Assembly (NCBI GenBank): GCA_002068715.1
Contig: MWAR01000530.1
Location: 1 to 8,637 of the forward strand
DNA: 8,637 nt
Direction: 5' to 3'
From: a bacterium ADurb.Bin374
Lineage (GTDB): Bacteria; Riflebacteria; Ozemobacteria; Ozemobacterales; Ozemobacteraceae
Shown here piece after piece: positions 6,399 through 8,637 of this stretch. Position numbers and translations under genes: made by a program. Position 1 is the stretch's first letter, and every line of letters starts with the position of its first letter. The notes beneath the pieces are model-generated. The model ran no database searches. It was not told where the DNA came from and saw only the letters and a program-made list of their open reading frames with translations.

Positions 6399-6671
6399 AT
6401 GAAGCGCAAGGAAGTCGAGATAAAGAACAAGTTCGGACTGCATGCCCGGCCGGCATCGATGCTGGTGAAGCTGGCAACCACCTTCGAGTCCGAGCTCCAG
6501 CTAGTGAAGGATGACACCGAGGTCAATGCCAAAAGCATTCTCGGCGTCATGATGCTGGCGGCCGGGCCGGGCCACACCGTCACGATCATTGCCGACGGCG
6601 CCGACGAGGAGGCCGCGGTCGAAGCGATCAAGGCCCTGATCGACAGCCGTTTCGGCGAAGAAGAGGCCTGA
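6399..6671 (+). CDS. ptsH: HPr phosphocarrier protein
   Basis: A 90-residue HPr. The active-site motif KFGLHARPAS (11-20) contains His15, which takes phosphate from Enzyme I and gives it to EIIA. The regulatory region VNAKSILGVMML (42-53) contains Ser46, the residue modified by HPr kinase/phosphorylase in organisms that have it. The hydrophobic residues after Ser46 (Ile47, Leu48, Met51) fit the kinase docking surface. A good ribosome site, AAGGG (6388-6392), overlaps the EIID stop with a 6-nt spacer. The C-terminus ends in an acidic tail, SRFGEEEA. Its location beside ptsI and the only EII genes in the window suggests a dedicated HPr rather than a stand-alone global pts operon. No HPr kinase gene is in this window. 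Confidence 0.97.
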   Translation: MKRKEVEIKNKFGLHARPASMLVKLATTFESELQLVKDDTEVNAKSILGVMMLAAGPGHTVTIIADGADEEAAVEAIKALIDSRFGEEEA

Positions 6672-6679
6672 TCAGGTCC

Positions 6680-8419
6680 ATGAGCGAACCCAGGTCGCCT
6701 GTCCAACTGTCCGGCATCACGGGCTCCGTCGGCGTCTGCTATGCACGCGCCTACGTGTACCGGCGGCGGATCGAGGTCGTGAAGACCCTCATTCCGCCCG
6801 AGCGTCTCGAGAGCGAGCTCGAGCGTCTCGAAGCCGCGGCGGCCCTTACCCGCCGCGACATCCTCGCCGCCCAGAAGGAAGCGTTGGAGAAACACGGCGA
6901 GAAGTACGCCGCTATTTTCGAATCCCATCTCCTGATGCTGACCGACCCCCAGTTCAAGCCGCAGATGGTGCGCCGGCTCAAGGCCGAAAAGGTGAACGTC
7001 GAGAGCATCGTCCGCGAAACCGTCGACGCTCTCCAGGCGGCGTTTTCCGCCATCGAGGACACATATCTCCGCGAGCGGGCAATCGACATCAAGGATGTCG
7101 GCGACCGGCTGCTCCGCCATCTGATGGGCCTCGAGGGTCCGGCAAGGGAGATCGGCGACGAGCCGTTCGTGCTGATCGCGAACGAAGTGACGCCTTCCGA
7201 ACTGCTCGATTTCGCCAAGGGGAAACTGCGCGGCGTCTGCCTCGAGTCCGGCGGTGCAACCTCGCACGCGGCGATTCTCGCCGGAGCCCTGGGCATTCCC
7301 TCGGTGTTCGGTCTGGTGGACCTGGCCCGCGTTGCACATACCGGAGACTATATACTTGTAGATACACGTCACGATGGAAGCGTGACACTTCACCCCGATT
7401 CCGCGATGATCTCCTCGATCGCACCGGCGGAACCCGAAGCAGCCCCTGAAAAACCGTCCGAGGTGAACGGCGAGACGACCCGCGACGGCGTCAGGCTGGC
7501 GCTGGGCGCGAACATCGCCCGAACCGAGGAGCTCGCGGTGATGAAAAGTCGCGGCATCAACCGGATCGGCCTGTTCCGGAGCGAGTTTCTGTTCATGGAG
7601 AGCATGGACTTGCCATCCGAAGGATTCCAGGAATCCATCTACCGCCAGGTGCTCGACGCGGCGCCGGACATGACCGTTCTGCGCACGATGGACATCGGCT
7701 CCGACAAGCCCGTCAAATACCTTCCCTTTTCCCATGAAGTGAATCCAGCCATGGGGTTCCGCTCGATCCGCTTCCTCCTCTCAAGGCCCGACGTGCTCGA
7801 GCCGCAGCTGCGCGCGATGGTCCGCGCCGGCGACGGCCGCAACTGCCGCATCATCTTCCCGATGGTCTCGGCGCCCGAAGAGCTCGAATCGATCGCAACT
7901 GTCTGGAACCGCGTGCTGGATCAGGTCTCTCCGTCGAAACCGCCGGAATGGGGCATCATGGTCGAGGTGCCGTCGGCGATGTTCATGATGGAGCACATCG
8001 CCCGGCATACGCGGTACATCAGCATCGGCACGAACGACCTGCTGCAATTCTTCTACGGAATCGACCGCACGAACGAGCGGCTCACCCGGTTGGCGTCTCC
8101 TCTCTGCAACCCCTTCCTCAGACTCCTCTTTTACTGCGTCGCCGCCGCCCGCGGCGAGGGAATCAAGGTCGGCATCTGCGGCGAGATGGCCGCCGATCCG
8201 GCCGGTTTCATGACGCTCGCAGGCATCGGCATCGAGGAGATGAGCATGCGACCGGCGGCGGTCACGACGATGCGCCGTATCATACCGCATATAATATTAA
8301 GAAGTGTAATACTATTCGTCCAGGAGATACTCGCCGAGGGGCGACAGATGGATCTTGCGGCCGAATACGCACGCATGTTTCCGGATATAGGCGAACTGGT
8401 GGTCAGCCCGGGAGGATGA
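6680..8419 (+). CDS. ptsI: PTS Enzyme I (phosphoenolpyruvate-protein phosphotransferase)
   Basis: A full-length Enzyme I of 579 aa (E. coli 575). It autophosphorylates from PEP and passes phosphate to HPr-His15 in the cytoplasm. The N-terminal HPr-binding and phospho-His region carries GGATSHAAI with His196. A Pro/Glu/Ala-rich linker spans about 248-267. The C-terminal PEP-binding barrel shows GLFRSEFLF (Arg300), LRTMDIGSDK (Arg335), MVEVPSA (Glu429), SIGTNDLLQFFYGIDRTNE (Asp453, Arg463) and GICGEMAADP with the catalytic Cys500. All key residues are present, so the enzyme should be active. The gene begins 8 nt after ptsH with a weak AGG site close to the ATG. Codon use is GC-rich except for two AT-rich runs, near residues 219-233 and 534-545, described separately. 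It is the last gene of the operon. Confidence 0.97.
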   Translation: MSEPRSPVQLSGITGSVGVCYARAYVYRRRIEVVKTLIPPERLESELERLEAAAALTRRDILAAQKEALEKHGEKYAAIFESHLLMLTDPQFKPQMVRRLKAEKVNVESIVRETVDALQAAFSAIEDTYLRERAIDIKDVGDRLLRHLMGLEGPAREIGDEPFVLIANEVTPSELLDFAKGKLRGVCLESGGATSHAAILAGALGIPSVFGLVDLARVAHTGDYILVDTRHDGSVTLHPDSAMISSIAPAEPEAAPEKPSEVNGETTRDGVRLALGANIARTEELAVMKSRGINRIGLFRSEFLFMESMDLPSEGFQESIYRQVLDAAPDMTVLRTMDIGSDKPVKYLPFSHEVNPAMGFRSIRFLLSRPDVLEPQLRAMVRAGDGRNCRIIFPMVSAPEELESIATVWNRVLDQVSPSKPPEWGIMVEVPSAMFMMEHIARHTRYISIGTNDLLQFFYGIDRTNERLTRLASPLCNPFLRLLFYCVAAARGEGIKVGICGEMAADPAGFMTLAGIGIEEMSMRPAAVTTMRRIIPHIILRSVILFVQEILAEGRQMDLAAEYARMFPDIGELVVSPGG

Positions 8420-8438
8420 ATCCCGGTTCGCGTTCCGG

Positions 8439-8457
8439 TCCTGCATTGCCGGCAGGA
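8439..8457 (+). repeat. Weak 6-bp hairpin after ptsI; no convincing terminator
   Basis: TCCTGC (8439-8444) pairs with GCAGGA (8452-8457) around a 7-nt loop, 20 nt after the ptsI stop. It is followed by GC-rich sequence, not a T-tract. A second small dyad, GAAAA-TGC-TTTTC, lies at about 8469-8481. Neither is a standard intrinsic terminator, so the operon's end may be Rho-dependent or may read through into the zinc-ribbon gene. Confidence 0.3.
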
Positions 8458-8476
8458 GGCCGCCGCGAGAAAATGC

Positions 8477-8505
8477 TTTTCATGGTCTGAACGGATTGGT
8501 AGAAT
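8477..8505 (+). promoter_or_regulatory. Extended -10 promoter of the zinc-ribbon gene
   Basis: TAGAAT (8500-8505) matches the -10 consensus in 5 of 6 positions and is preceded by TGG, giving the TGn extended -10 motif. A -35 element, TTTTCA (8477-8482), matches in 4 of 6 with a 17-bp spacer. The predicted start is near 8512, giving a leader of about 40 nt. Its position before a gene with a strong ribosome site makes it credible. Confidence 0.6.
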
Positions 8506-8513
8506 ACTCGGAA

Positions 8514-8530
8514 GATCCCGGTGCGGGGTC
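8514..8530 (+). other. Leader hairpin before the zinc-ribbon gene
   Basis: GATCCCG (8514-8520) pairs with CGGGGTC (8524-8530) around a 3-nt loop: 7 bp, one of them a G-U wobble. It falls at the predicted 5' end of the transcript and ends 10 nt before the GGAGG ribosome site. It could stabilise the 5' end of the mRNA. Chance is not excluded in GC-rich DNA. Confidence 0.35.
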
Positions 8531-8550
8531 AAGAAAAGACGGAGGTCGAT

Positions 8551-8637
8551 ATGCAGTGTCCCGGCTGCGGGTTTGAAAACGAAAATGACAACAAATTCTG
8601 CAATATGTGCGGAATGTCCCTGCCGACTAGCGGCGGT
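8551..8637 (+). CDS. Zinc-ribbon domain protein (partial, 3' end outside window)
   Basis: Only the first 29 codons are in the window. They encode MQCPGCGFEN, then KFCNMCGMSL: four cysteines at residues 3, 6, 17 and 20 in a CxxC-N10-CxxC arrangement, the classic N-terminal zinc ribbon found at the head of many bacterial proteins of varied function, such as membrane proteins, kinases and FHA or TPR proteins. The ATG has a strong ribosome site, GGAGG (8541-8545), with a 5-nt spacer, and the gene has its own likely promoter. The rest of the protein, which would decide its function, lies beyond the right edge. Nothing ties it functionally to the PTS operon. Confidence 0.85.
   Translation, partial: MQCPGCGFENENDNKFCNMCGMSLPTSGG

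Noticed and set aside
2212..7735. Very long open frames on the minus strand opposite the operon (for example 5531-7735, 3261-5072 and 2212-3447).
   Set aside because: They lie antisense to genes with clear family motifs, have Arg/Asp/His/Gly-rich compositions with no recognisable domain, and are expected from strong GC bias at third codon positions.
8290..8295. TATAAT inside ptsI as a promoter for the downstream gene.
   Set aside because: There is no -35 match at a proper distance, and a better extended -10 promoter lies at 8477-8505. The AT-rich run itself is kept as a finding.
8420..8490. Intrinsic terminator after ptsI.
   Set aside because: The only hairpins are 5-6 bp and neither is followed by a T-tract.
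1..8637. tRNA, rRNA, CRISPR array, insertion sequence, attachment site or riboswitch.
   Set aside because: I saw no cloverleaf, no regularly spaced direct repeats, no transposase-like frame and no recognisable aptamer. The gene-free stretches (712-937 and 8420-8550) are short and are accounted for by promoter elements and dyads.

Overview
The window is GC-rich bacterial DNA that is almost entirely coding. A diderm (Gram-negative-type) cell is suggested by a predicted exported protein with outer-membrane-like beta-strand character on the minus strand and by a lipoprotein-type sugar-binding protein. The PTS components resemble those of Deltaproteobacteria and of poorly cultured diderm lineages such as Candidatus Riflebacteria/Ozemobacteria. 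That placement is a guess from style and was not tested.

Layout. (1) Positions 1-711, minus strand: the 5' part of a gene for an exported protein that runs off the left edge. (2) About 712-937: a divergent intergenic region with an 8-bp inverted repeat and a perfect-consensus sigma70-type promoter (TTGACA, 17 bp, TATAAT) pointing right. (3) 938-8419, plus strand: nine tightly packed genes, with ATGA overlaps or gaps of at most 13 nt, that look like one operon. In order they encode a HutP-like RNA-binding regulator, mannose-family PTS EIIA and EIIB, a MalK/MsmK/UgpC-type ABC ATPase, a sugar-binding lipoprotein, PTS EIIC, PTS EIID, HPr and Enzyme I. (4) 8420-8550: an intergenic stretch with an extended -10 promoter and a leader hairpin. 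(5) 8551 to the end: the start of a double-CxxC zinc-ribbon protein that runs off the right edge.

The operon encodes a complete PTS phosphorelay: PEP to EI (His196), HPr (His15), EIIA (His9), EIIB (His16), then sugar through EIIC/EIID. The unusual point is that an ABC-importer ATPase and an ABC-type sugar-binding protein sit between EIIB and EIIC, with no ABC permease gene anywhere in the window. Either these two parts serve permeases encoded elsewhere, so the operon co-expresses two carbohydrate uptake routes, or they work with the PTS in a way not yet described. The operon starts with a HutP-like protein whose presumed metal-binding histidines are replaced, which suggests a repurposed RNA-level regulator. 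HPr keeps Ser46, so regulation by an HPr kinase encoded elsewhere is possible.

Other structure worth attention: a 9-bp GC-rich hairpin in the first codons of the binding-protein gene, dyads around the operon promoter, and two runs of AT-rich codons in ptsI.
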